From assembly GCA_036001065.1 (NCBI GenBank), contig DASYUQ010000236.1, positions 1 through 33,489 of the forward strand: a DNA stretch of 33,489 nt. Reading direction: 5' to 3'. This document shows, one piece after another, positions 21,903-29,674 of this stretch (within the stretch, counting starts at the first letter, position 1; the number at the start of each line of letters is the position of its first letter). The DNA is from Candidatus Methylomirabilota bacterium (GTDB taxonomy: Bacteria; Methylomirabilota; Methylomirabilia; Rokubacteriales; CSP1-6). Position numbers and translations under genes: made by a program. Below the pieces are notes generated by a model. That model was not told the DNA's origin and did not search any database. It worked only from the letters and a program-made list of their open reading frames with translations.

Positions 21903-23500
21903 CGGACCGGGGCCGGGAGCGCAAGGGGCTCTTCACGACGTCCTGGGCCGCGCCGCTGAAGCCCGCCTACGGGCCCGCCGATGTTCCGGAGGAGGGCCGC
22001 GGCGGGGCACTGGGCGCGCCCGGGGAGTTTCCCTTCACGCGCGGCATCCACCCGACGATGTACCGCGGCCGGCTGTGGACGATGCGGCAGTACGCCGGCT
22101 TCGGCTCGGCGGCCGAGACGAACAAGCGCTACCGCTTCCTCCTCGAGCAGGGCCAGACGGGCCTCAGCGTGGCCTTCGACCTGCCCACCCAGATGGGGCA
22201 CGATCCCGACTCGCCCCTGGCCTACGGGGAAGTGGGCAAGGTGGGCGTGTCGATCGCCGGCGTCGACGACATGGCCGATCTCTTCGAGGGCATCCCGCTC
22301 GGCCGTGTGTCGACGTCGATGACCATCAACGCCACCGCGTCCATCCTCCTCGCCCTCTACATCGTGGTGGGCCGGCGGCAGGGCGTGCCGCCGGAGCGTC
22401 TGGCCGGCACCACCCAGAACGACATCCTCAAGGAGTACATCGCCCGGGGCACGTACATCTTCCCGCCCGGCCCCTCGATGCGGCTGGTGACCGACATGTT
22501 CGCCTACTGCCGGGACCGCGTGCCCCGCTGGAACACCATCTCGATCTCGGGCTATCACATGCGCGAGGCGGGCTGCACCGCGGTCCAGGAGGTCGCGTTC
22601 ACGCTCGCCAACGCCGTGGCCTACGTCCAGGCGGCGCTCAGCGCCGGGTTGGCCGTGGACGAGTTCGCGCCCCAGCTCTCGTTCTTCTTCAACGCCCACA
22701 ACAACCTCGTCGAGGAGGTTGCGAAGTTCCGGGCGGCGCGTCGTCTCTGGGCCCGTCTCATGCGCGACCGCTTCGGGGCCCGCGACCCGCGCTCGCTGAT
22801 GCTGCGCTTCCACGCCCAGACGGCCGGCAGCATGCTCACGGCCCAGCAGCCGGAGAACAACATCGTGCGGGTGGCGGTGCAGGCGCTGGCCGCCGTGCTG
22901 GGCGGCTGCCAGTCGCTGCACACCAACTCGATGGACGAGGCGCTGGCGCTGCCGACCGAGCGCGCCGTCCGCATCGCGCTGCGGACCCAGCAGATCCTGG
23001 CCTACGAGTCCGGCGTCGCCGACACCGCCGATCCCCTGGGGGGGGCGTTCGTCGTGGAGCGGCTGACCCGCGACATCGAGGCGGCGGCGGAGGCGTACAT
23101 CCAGAAGATCGACGACCTGGGTGGCTCGGTGGCGGCGGTGGCTTTCATGCAGCGCGAGATCCAGGACGCGGCGTATCGCTACCAGCGCGAGGTGGAGGAC
23201 AAGGCCCGCATCGTCGTCGGCGTCAACGAGTTCGTCACCGAAGACCCGCCGCCGGCGAACCTGTTCCAGCTCGACGCCGGCATCGGCGAGGCCCTCGCCC
23301 AGCGGGTCGCCCGCTTCCGGGCGGGCCGCCCCCGCGACGCGGCTCTGCGGGCGCTCGACGCCCTCGAGCCCGGCGCGCGGGCGGGGGCCAACCTCATGCC
23401 GCTCATCGTCGACGCCGTCGAGGCGTCGGTCACGCTGGGCGAGATCTGCGAGCGGCTGCGTGGCGTCTTCGGGACCCACCAGCCCTCGGTCACGTTCTGA
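21899..23500 (+). CDS. mcmA1: Methylmalonyl-CoA mutase, large (substrate-binding) subunit
   Basis: 533 residues, the TIM-barrel half of a split B12-dependent mutase. It lacks the cobalamin-binding domain (no DxHxxG), which must come from a separate small subunit not seen here. Substrate-pocket residues follow the methylmalonyl type: the Tyr of TMRQYAGFG, the Gln of GTTQND, the Arg of [10 protein letters not shown] and the His of SGYHMREAG. Isobutyryl-type mutases replace that Tyr/Arg pair. [34 protein letters not shown] (in part) and [14 protein letters not shown] are typical of the stand-alone large subunit. The start overlaps the carboxylase stop by four bases. The stop overlaps the next gene by one. 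Confidence 0.92.
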
Positions 23501-24309
23501 TGGGGCGCCCGCGGGCGCGGCTGGCGCTCGCCTTGCTCGCCGGCGGCCTGGCCCTGGCCGCTCCGGCGGCGGCGGGGCTGGCCGATCGGGTCGGCGCGAC
23601 CTTCGTGCTCATGGCCGCCGACTTCGTCAAGGCCGCCCAGCCGCTGGAAGGCGTCGTGGTCTCCGTCGACGGCGACCTGATCTACACGGATCTGGGTGAG
23701 GCCGCGGGCGCGCAGGCGGGCCAGGAGCTGACGGTCTTCCGCAAGGGCGAGCCCTTCCTTCACCCGTTCACGGGCAAGGTGCTCGGCCATTACGAGGATG
23801 TGCTCGGCTGGGCGCAGACCCGGCGCGTCGACAAGGAGTTCTCGGAAGGCGTGTTCATCCCGCTCCCCGACCAGCCCCGGCCGCGGGTCGCCGACGGCGT
23901 GCGCATCAGCCGCGCGCGGATCCGGATCGCCATCACGCCCGTCCTCGACCTCACGAACGGCAACGCCGACGTCCGCCGCGTCCCCTATCTCATCGCCAGC
24001 GTTCTCGAGCGCTCGAAGCGCTTCCAGGTGGTCGACCCCCTCGCGGTGAGCGACATGTTCGCCAGCGGCAGGGTGAGCGTCGAGCAGGTGCTGGCGCGCC
24101 CGGAGCGGGCGGTCCGTGTCGCCCGGAACCTCGAGGTCTCCGGCTGGCTGGTGCCCGTGCTCCTCGAGCGCAGCGGCGTGATCTATCTGGACACCACCTG
24201 GATCTCGGCGGTGACCGGGATGGCGCTCTTGTCCCGCCGCCAGCCGCTCCTCAGCGGCGGGGTCGCCGAGGAGCAACGGTTCCCCTGGGAGCCACGGCCG
24301 GAGGATTGA
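23500..24309 (+). CDS. Exported protein with FlgT-like modules
   Basis: 269 residues from ATG 23500, overlapping the mutase stop by one base. A signal peptide (1-25, ending AAPAAAG) is followed by a helix, then a beta-rich module with VVVSVDGDLIYTDLG, AGAQAGQELTVFRKG and the mark HPFTGKVLG. The second half (ITPVLDLTNG, RRVPYLIASVLERSKRFQVVDP, then SGWLVPVLL) resembles the middle domain of FlgT/CsgG-type secreted proteins that assemble in the envelope. The same HPxTG-LG module occurs in the lipoprotein encoded next and in the truncated gene at the right edge. The flagellar link is only by resemblance: no flagellar gene is nearby. Confidence 0.6.
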   Translation: MGRPRARLALALLAGGLALAAPAAAGLADRVGATFVLMAADFVKAAQPLEGVVVSVDGDLIYTDLGEAAGAQAGQELTVFRKGEPFLHPFTGKVLGHYEDVLGWAQTRRVDKEFSEGVFIPLPDQPRPRVADGVRISRARIRIAITPVLDLTNGNADVRRVPYLIASVLERSKRFQVVDPLAVSDMFASGRVSVEQVLARPERAVRVARNLEVSGWLVPVLLERSGVIYLDTTWISAVTGMALLSRRQPLLSGGVAEEQRFPWEPRPED

Positions 24310-24333
24310 GGGTTGTGCTATCGTAAGGCCCCC

Positions 24334-25071
24334 ATGGTGACCGGGCGGCTCACCCTGCTGGTTGTGCTCGCCCTCGCGGCCACCGGCTGCTCCACGATGC
24401 GTGCGATCGCGGGCATGCCGGGGCCGGGCGAGCCCTCCGTCACCCTCAAGTCCGCCGAGACCCGCTGGCTGCTCATCAAGAATCCGCGCTTCGGCGACGT
24501 GCCCAGCGAGCCGGAATATGTCTGGGTCGAGGAGGACAAGGTCCCGACCACCTTCAAGACGGTGTTCCTCGGCCAGCGAGCGATCATCGCGCTGCCGGAG
24601 ATCGTCGCCAAATACGGTCTGCCACCGGGGGGCGGCAAGATCAGCCCCCGCCAGGGCGTGCCGTACCAGCCCCCCGCCGAGGCTGCGCGCGCCGAAGCTC
24701 CGCGCGCCGAGACCGGGCGCGCCGAGGCGAGCGCGCCGGCGGCGGCGCCGGGCGCGCGCACGGGGGAGACCCGCGCGACGACTTCGGCCCTGCCCGAGTC
24801 CAAGCGCGGCTACGTCGTCTACGTCGACACGACCCGCATCGTCATCGACCTCACCGCGGCCGACGGCGTGCGCGCCGGCAGCGTCATCAGCCTCCGGCGG
24901 GACCGCATTCCCGTCGTCCACCCGGTGACCGGCGAGGTGCTCGGCGAGCTCGACGAGGAGGTGGGGACGGCGCGCGTCACCGAGACGCGGGAGAGGTTCT
25001 CCGTGGCCGAGATCCAAACGGTGGCGTCGGGCTCCCAGATCCAGGTCCGGGACCGAGTCGTCCTCAAGTAA
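24334..25071 (+). CDS. Lipoprotein with a C-terminal FlgT-like module
   Basis: 245 residues from ATG 24334; a TTG at 24313 would break the signal peptide. The lipobox LAATGC places the lipidated cysteine at residue 19. Next come a polar region containing WLLIKNPRFGDVPSEPEYVW and an Ala/Glu/Arg low-complexity linker (about 113-155, repeated AEA/PRAE motifs). The C-terminal module holds RGYVVYVDTTRIVIDL, GVRAGSVISLRRD, HPVTGEVLGELDEEVG, FSVAEI and VRDRV. An extended -10 (TG-C-TATCGT, 24316-24324) lies so close to the ATG that a near-leaderless mRNA is possible. The function is unknown. Confidence 0.65.
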   Translation: MVTGRLTLLVVLALAATGCSTMRAIAGMPGPGEPSVTLKSAETRWLLIKNPRFGDVPSEPEYVWVEEDKVPTTFKTVFLGQRAIIALPEIVAKYGLPPGGGKISPRQGVPYQPPAEAARAEAPRAETGRAEASAPAAAPGARTGETRATTSALPESKRGYVVYVDTTRIVIDLTAADGVRAGSVISLRRDRIPVVHPVTGEVLGELDEEVGTARVTETRERFSVAEIQTVASGSQIQVRDRVVLK

Positions 25072-25081
25072 CCCCTCGCGC

Positions 25082-26080
25082 GTGCCGACCCCTACCCTCG
25101 AGCAGGTCCTCAAGGAGCGCGTCGCTGCGCTGGTGGGGGAGGACCTCCGGACCGTCGAGGCGGAGATCCGCCGCCAGCTCGATTCCCCCGTCGCGCTGAT
25201 CCAGGAGATGGGCGGCTACATCGCGGGGGCCGGCGGCAAGCGCCTGCGGCCGATGCTCCTGCTGCTGGCGGCGCGCCTGGCCGGCTACCGCGGTCCCCGG
25301 TCGGTGCGGCTGGCCTGCGTCGTGGAGCTGCTCCACACGGCGACGTTGATCCACGACGACGTCGTGGACCAGGCGCCGCTCCGGCGGGGGCGGCCATCGG
25401 CCAACGCCCAGTGGGGCGACGACGCCTCCATCCTCGTCGGTGATCACCTCTACTCGAAATCCTTCGCCATGCTCGTGCGCGACAACGATCGCGCCGTCAT
25501 GGAGACGCTGGCCCGCGCCACGGTATCGATGACCGAGGCGGAGGTGTTCCAGCTGGAGCGCAAGCGGAGCGGGGTGACGACGGAGGCGGACTACCTCCGG
25601 ATCATCACCCAGAAGACGGCCTCCTTCATCTCGGCGTGCTGCCGCATCGGCGCGCTGCTGGGCGGGATCCCCGCGGCCCAGGTGGAGGCGCTGACGCGCT
25701 ACGGCCTCGACGTCGGCGTGGCGTTCCAGATCTCGGACGACTCGCTGGACTTCATCGCCGACCAGGACCGGCTGGGCAAGGCGATCGGCAGCGACCTCCG
25801 GGAGGGCAAGCTGACGCTGCCCCTGATCGCGATGCTGGACCGCGCCCCTCAGTGGGACGCCGAGCGCGTGCGCGGCCTCCTCAAGCGCCGGGCGCTGGCC
25901 CCCGCCGAGATCGAGGAGATCCGGCGCCTGGTGCTCAAGCACGACGGCGTCGAGTACGCCCGGGAGCGCGCGTCCGCTTACGCGCAGGCGGCCAAGGCCG
26001 ACCTGGAGACGTTCCCGCCGTCGGACGAGCGGGAGATCCTCGCGCTCATCGCGGACTTCGTCGTTGATCGCGACCGCTGA
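25082..26080 (+). CDS. ispB: Long-chain polyprenyl diphosphate synthase
   Basis: 332 residues from GTG 25082, 10 nt after the lipoprotein gene; no convincing ribosome-binding site is visible. It is an all-helical trans-prenyltransferase with the two aspartate-rich motifs DDVVD (92-96) and DDSLD (219-223). GGKRLRP (51-57) binds diphosphate, and LRRGRPSANAQWG follows the first motif. Small residues (Ala, Thr) a few positions before DDVVD favour long products, consistent with an octaprenyl- or similar quinone side-chain synthase (IspB/HepT type) rather than farnesyl or geranylgeranyl synthase. Exact chain length cannot be read from sequence. It fits with complex I, which needs the quinone. Confidence 0.88.
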   Translation: MPTPTLEQVLKERVAALVGEDLRTVEAEIRRQLDSPVALIQEMGGYIAGAGGKRLRPMLLLLAARLAGYRGPRSVRLACVVELLHTATLIHDDVVDQAPLRRGRPSANAQWGDDASILVGDHLYSKSFAMLVRDNDRAVMETLARATVSMTEAEVFQLERKRSGVTTEADYLRIITQKTASFISACCRIGALLGGIPAAQVEALTRYGLDVGVAFQISDDSLDFIADQDRLGKAIGSDLREGKLTLPLIAMLDRAPQWDAERVRGLLKRRALAPAEIEEIRRLVLKHDGVEYARERASAYAQAAKADLETFPPSDEREILALIADFVVDRDR

Positions 26081-26082
26081 CC

Positions 26083-26160
26083 CATCGGAGAGGGCCTCGG
26101 CGGCCCCCTCCGAGACCTCCCCCAGGATAGGATTGCGGCGGCGAAGCCGCCGCTCGAACG
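26083..26160 (-). repeat. Dispersed two-hairpin element, copy 5 (inverted)
   Basis: Read on the minus strand: stem 1 GCGGCGGC-TTC-GCCGCCGC, purine tract GGGGGAGG, then a 12-bp stem 2 with one G-U pair ending at 26084. It lies between the convergent polyprenyl synthase gene and the frameshifted exported gene. Stem 1 differs from copies 1 and 4 at paired positions, so base pairing is kept. Confidence 0.85.
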
Positions 26161-26187
26161 GAGGGCTGACGACGCCCGCAATCATCG

Positions 26188-26809
26188 CTACTTGAGGCTG
26201 TACGACATCAGCTCCTGTTCTTGGCCGCGCGGGTTAGTCGTTGTGGTCTTCACGAAGAGCTTCACGTCAGGAGCGAACCAGGTGGTGGTCTGCCACCTGA
26301 AGTCGCTGTGACGCACCTGCGCTCTTCCGCCTTTCAGCACCCAGTCACGCACGATCCGGTAGGCCTTGAACGTGCCGGCCGGCGTCTTGACGTCTTCGAC
26401 CCCTTCCACACGATTGCTGAGCTCATAGTTCTCGCTCCTGCCCCGCAGAAAGGCGGCAGTGCTCCCAGCGCTTCTTGGGCTCGAGCGGGAAGTTGTAGAA
26501 CTGCCACTGGGCCCCGAGCGGCACGAAATCGATCTTGGTCGGGTCGGCAGGCTTCCCGGCCCCGTCCAGGACCGCGAGGATCGCGAGGTTTCGGTCAAGC
26601 TGGACCATACAGGTCGGGCATCCGGAGAGGAACCCGAGCATGTCGACGGTCCCACCGTCGCCGACCTTGAGCACTTTGACTTCGCGAGTGTCGTTGCCGG
26701 TCTTGACAGTCCAGGTGTCGCCAACCGAATAAGTGGGCGCGCTCAGGGACTGGGCGTAGGCGCTGGATGCCATGGTTAGCAGGGCGAGAGCGGCGAGAAT
26801 GGATCGCAT
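26188..26809 (-). pseudogene. Exported protein of unknown family, frameshifted
   Basis: ATG 26809 has a strong GGGAGGAAG ribosome-binding site and a signal peptide (MRSILAALALLTMASSAYAQS). The first frame reads normally through YSVGDTWTVKTGNDTREVKV, GCPTCMVQLDRN and PLEPKKRWEH, then breaks and stops at 26423. From about 26470 the next frame continues smoothly (SENYELSNRVEGVEDVKTPAGTF, AYRIVRDW, WFAPDVKLFVKTTTTNP) to TAG 26188. A single-base indel between about 26445 and 26470 would restore one protein of about 205 residues. I do not know the family. The C-terminal style (VKTPAGTFKAYRI, then TTWFAPDVKLFVK) recalls DUF3108-like periplasmic proteins. A sequencing error cannot be excluded. Confidence 0.65.
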
Positions 26810-26942
26810 GGGGCTTCCTCCCTCGTGCCATAATTTGGGCGGAACCCTGGCGGCCCTCGAACTTACTCCGGAGAGAACGGGTCGTCAATGTCGTCGAACG
26901 GATCTGGCGGTCGCCCGCGTCGCTCCACAGTGGCGGGGCCCC

Positions 26943-26969
26943 TGTTGTGTATAATTTGGCTACACAACA
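26943..26969 (+). promoter_or_regulatory. Antitoxin promoter with palindromic operator
   Basis: TGTTGTGTA (26943-26951) and TACACAACA (26961-26969) are perfect 9-bp inverted arms with a 9-bp centre. A perfect TATAAT (26950-26955) is embedded, so a bound RHH dimer would cover the -10 box. The predicted start is near 26962. No good -35 box is seen. Confidence 0.65.
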
Positions 26970-26986
26970 TTTCAGGGGGTATCGCG

Positions 26987-27238
26987 ATGACCCGAGTTCA
27001 GGTTCTGCTCACCGAAGAACAGGACAGAAAGCTGGAGGCGCTGGCCAGGGCCCTCCAGAGTTCAAAGGCGCGGCTGGTTCGAGAAGGCGTGGAGCTTGTG
27101 CTTCGCCGGAAGACCAGGGGGCAGCGCGATCCGCTCTTCGAGCTCGTCGGGCGCGCGGGGAGGGTCGGCCGTTCTGACATCTCCGCCGCCCACGACGATT
27201 ATCTCGCCGCCTCGAGACTGCGGCGGAGGCGGCGGTGA
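26987..27238 (+). CDS. RHH (CopG-type) antitoxin
   Basis: 83 residues from ATG 26987, with AGGGGG (26974-26979) as ribosome-binding site. The N-terminal MTRVQVLLTEEQDRKLEALA, then SSKARLVREGVELVL, is a ribbon-helix-helix domain: strand TRVQVLL followed by two helices. The C-terminal part (about 45-75) is the likely toxin-binding tail and ends in six arginines. It sits 3 nt before a PIN-domain gene, the order expected for a VapBC-type operon in which the antitoxin and the toxin-antitoxin complex repress transcription. The inverted repeat over its -10 box at 26943-26969 is the obvious operator. Confidence 0.82.
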   Translation: MTRVQVLLTEEQDRKLEALARALQSSKARLVREGVELVLRRKTRGQRDPLFELVGRAGRVGRSDISAAHDDYLAASRLRRRRR

Positions 27239-27241
27239 GGG

Positions 27242-27661
27242 GTGCCTCCGCCCCGCATTTTCGTCGATACCGGAGCATGGTTCGCCCTCCAGACCACCGA
27301 TGATCGGTATCACCGGCGAGCCCGCGAGGCCTTCCCAAAGCTCTTGACCAGATTCCAGACCCTGGTCACCACAAACCACGTGGTGGGAGAGACCTATACC
27401 TTGTTGCGGACCGCCAAAGGCTACGCGGCCGCCCGCGGCTTCCTCGACATTCTCGATCGCAGTCCCAGGCTCGAGCGTTATTTCGTGTCCGCGGAGCTTG
27501 AGGGAGAGGCGGTGGCCCTGCTTCATCGCTATTCCGAGCATCCGTTCAGCTTCGTGGATGGCACCAGCTTCGCCGTCATGAGAAGGGAACGCATCCAGTA
27601 CGCGTTTGCCTTTGACGCACATTTCTCGATCGCCGGCTTCGTCCGCGTCCCAGGGGAATAG
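27242..27661 (+). CDS. vapC: PIN-domain toxin (VapC-type ribonuclease)
   Basis: 139 residues from GTG 27242, just after the antitoxin stop. PIN toxins are Mg-dependent ribonucleases that cleave tRNA or rRNA. The four acidic metal ligands are all present: D9 (IFVDTGAWFAL), E50 (NHVVGETYTLL), D106 (FSFVDGTSFAVM) and D125 (AFAFDAHFSIAGF), so the active site looks intact. The length is usual for the family. Whether the pair is active, and which RNA is cut, cannot be read from the sequence. Confidence 0.87.
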   Translation: MPPPRIFVDTGAWFALQTTDDRYHRRAREAFPKLLTRFQTLVTTNHVVGETYTLLRTAKGYAAARGFLDILDRSPRLERYFVSAELEGEAVALLHRYSEHPFSFVDGTSFAVMRRERIQYAFAFDAHFSIAGFVRVPGE

Positions 27662-27673
27662 TCGTCGGACGTC

Positions 27674-28501
27674 GTGGTCCCCATCATCACGCTCACGACG
27701 GACTTCGGCCTCCAGGGCAGTTATGTCGCGGAGATGAAGGCGGTCATCCTCGGCCTCGTGCGCGCCGTGCAGCTGGTCGACGTGACCCACGAGGTGGAGC
27801 CGCAGCAGGTTGCCGAGGGCGCGCTTCTGCTCGAGGCCGCCGCGCCCTTCTTTCCCCCGGGCACGATTCACGTCGCCGTCGTCGATCCGGGCGTCGGCAC
27901 CGCCCGCCGTGGCCTCGTGGTGGCCACGGCCGGTCAGCTCTTCGTCGGACCGGACAACGGCCTCTTCACGCCCCTGCTGGCGCGGGGCGGCTGGGCGGCG
28001 TTCGAGCTGGCGGCACCGGAGTATCGGCTACCCGTGGTGAGCCGTACCTTCCACGGGCGTGACGTCTTCGCACCGGCCGCCGCCCACCTGGCCCTCGGCG
28101 TTCCCCCCGAACGGTTCGGTCCGCCGGTCGGCGATCCCGTGTGCCTGCCGTGGCCGGCGCCGCGCCCGGTCGCGGGGGGCGTCGCCGGGACCGTCATCCA
28201 CATCGATCGCTTCGGAAACCTGGTGACCTCCATCGACGCCGGTCACCTCGAGGCGGTCGCCGCCGGCCGCGGCGGGGGAGGAACGGTGCGGATCGCGGGC
28301 CGCGCCCTGCCCCTCGTCGGCACCTACGCCGATCTGCCGCCGGGCCGCGCCGGCGCGCTGGTGGGCTCGCGGAACCGGCTCGAGGTCGTGGTCCGCGATG
28401 GAAGCGCCGCGGCGAGGCTCCGGGCCCGCCGCGGCACCCCGGTCGTGCTCAGCCGGACGACGCTGGTGGCGAAGACGAAGCGGCCGCGGAGCCGCTCGTA
28501 G
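27674..28501 (+). CDS. SAM hydroxide adenosyltransferase (DUF62 family)
   Basis: 275 residues from GTG 27674; only a weak GGAC lies upstream. DUF62 enzymes hydrolyse S-adenosylmethionine to adenosine and methionine using water activated by an Asp-Arg-His set. Here D71, R78 and H127 match that spacing (VVDPGVGTARRG and TFHGRDVFAPAAAHLA). ITLTTDFGLQGSYVAEMKA opens the protein, GPDNGLF lies at 92-98 and IDRFGNLVTSI in the C-terminal domain. Halogenases of the same fold have different residues around this site. The 3' end overlaps the convergent FmdB-type gene by 53 nt. Confidence 0.88.
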   Translation: MVPIITLTTDFGLQGSYVAEMKAVILGLVRAVQLVDVTHEVEPQQVAEGALLLEAAAPFFPPGTIHVAVVDPGVGTARRGLVVATAGQLFVGPDNGLFTPLLARGGWAAFELAAPEYRLPVVSRTFHGRDVFAPAAAHLALGVPPERFGPPVGDPVCLPWPAPRPVAGGVAGTVIHIDRFGNLVTSIDAGHLEAVAAGRGGGGTVRIAGRALPLVGTYADLPPGRAGALVGSRNRLEVVVRDGSAAARLRARRGTPVVLSRTTLVAKTKRPRSRS

Positions 28502-28817
28502 TCGGCGTTTCCTTGGACGGAGTCGGCGTCTCCTTGGAGGCCGAAGTGCTAGACTTCTCGGCGGATGTGGCGTCCTTCTTGTCGGCCTTGTCCGTCTTGT
28601 CGGCGCTCTTTTCGGTTTCGAGGGCCTTCTTGCGCGCTTCGGACGGATAATCGGTGACGTACCAGCCCTTGCCCTTCAGGATGAACGGCGCGGCGGACAG
28701 CAGTCGGCGGAGCGGCCCGCCGCACGCCTCGCAGCGCGTGAGGGGCGCGGCGGTGATTCTCTGCCGGATCTCGAAGGTGCGATGGCACTGATCGCACTGA
28801 TATTCGTAGGTCGGCAC
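28449..28817 (-). CDS. FmdB-type zinc-ribbon protein with low-complexity tail
   Basis: 122 residues from GTG 28817. The N-terminus is the FmdB/CxxC-CxxC regulatory zinc ribbon: MPTYEYQCDQC with C8 and C11, then C29 and C32 (RCEACGG), then PLRRLLSAAPFILKGKGWYVTDYP. The second half (about 66-122) is a Lys/Asp/Ser/Thr low-complexity tail, including the repeated SKETPT motif, and its last 17 codons overlap the end of the convergent adenosyltransferase gene. FmdB-like proteins are proposed regulators, but the role here is not known. It is divergent from the TPR lipoprotein gene, 30 nt away. Confidence 0.82.
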   Translation of the reverse strand: MPTYEYQCDQCHRTFEIRQRITAAPLTRCEACGGPLRRLLSAAPFILKGKGWYVTDYPSEARKKALETEKSADKTDKADKKDATSAEKSSTSASKETPTPSKETPTTSGSAAASSSPPASSG

Positions 28818-28847
28818 AGTTCCGAACGCTACAGGGGAGGACGAAAC

Positions 28848-29516
28848 GTGTCAAGACAACCGCGCGTTTGGCTCGCCGTGCTGCTCGCGAGCCTCTGGCT
28901 GGCCGGCTGCGCGACCACGGAGCAGACCGAGGTCCAGCGGCTGCAGGCGCGCGCCTCCTACGAGCGCGGGCTCGCCCACATGCGGGACAAGCAGCCGGCG
29001 CTGGCCCTCAACGCCATCCAGGAGGCGATCGCGCTCGACGGCACCGGCGCCACGTATCGCAACGCCCTCGGCCTGCTCTACCTGGAGCTGAGGCGCCCCG
29101 ACCTGGCGCTCGACGAGTTCCGTAAGGCCACCGAGATCGATCCGCACTATGCCGAGGCCCACCTCAATACCGGCATCGCGCTGGCCGAGAGCTCCCGCTG
29201 GGAGGAGGCAGCCGCAGCGTACCGGCGGGCGATCGCGATGCCGACTCTCGCCGTCCCTCACGTCGCCTACCAGAACCTCGGCCTGGCGCTCTTCCACCTG
29301 AAGCGATACCGCGACGCGGAACAAGCGCTCAAATTCGCCGTGAGCCTCGAGCCGCAGATGGAGGCGGCGTACTACAACCTGGGGCTCGTCTTCGTCGCCG
29401 AGGGCCGGAAAGACGAGGCGAAGGCCGCGTTTCGCCGGGCCCGAGACCTGGCGCCCCAGTCGCCGTTCGGCCAGGCCGCGGTGGGCCAGCTCCGGGCGCT
29501 GGGCGAAGGGGGATAG
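28848..29516 (+). CDS. TPR-repeat lipoprotein (PilF/PilW-like)
   Basis: 222 residues from GTG 28848, with GGGGAGG (28834-28840) as ribosome-binding site. The signal peptide ends with the lipobox LAGC (Cys21). Five tetratricopeptide repeats follow, each about 34 residues with the W/G/Y-A-F-A-P pattern (for example AYYNLGLVFVAEGRKDEAKAAF). The layout, a lipidated Cys plus five to six TPRs, is that of PilF/PilW type IV pilus pilotins, but no pilus gene is close, and TPR lipoproteins serve many envelope complexes. No terminator is obvious before the porin promoter. Confidence 0.8.
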   Translation: MSRQPRVWLAVLLASLWLAGCATTEQTEVQRLQARASYERGLAHMRDKQPALALNAIQEAIALDGTGATYRNALGLLYLELRRPDLALDEFRKATEIDPHYAEAHLNTGIALAESSRWEEAAAAYRRAIAMPTLAVPHVAYQNLGLALFHLKRYRDAEQALKFAVSLEPQMEAAYYNLGLVFVAEGRKDEAKAAFRRARDLAPQSPFGQAAVGQLRALGEGG

Positions 29517-29551
29517 ATTTGTAAGTTTTTCCAGACGTGGGTAATTTTCGT

Positions 29552-29578
29552 TTGACCTGGCCTCCCCCCTGGTATAGA
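29552..29578 (+). promoter_or_regulatory. Promoter of the first porin gene
   Basis: TTGACC (29552-29557) and TATAGA (29573-29578), with a 15-nt spacer that is short but usable. The predicted start near 29585 gives a leader of about 90 nt containing a GTGTTGGTGTTGG run ahead of a strong GAGGAGG ribosome-binding site. Confidence 0.4.
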
Positions 29579-29674
29579 ACCTTACCCGCTGTCCTACGCG
29601 TGTGCTGGTGTTGGTGTTGGGCCCTACGCAACGCTGTTTGGAGCAACTCACCCCCACCACATGAGGAGGCGGTA

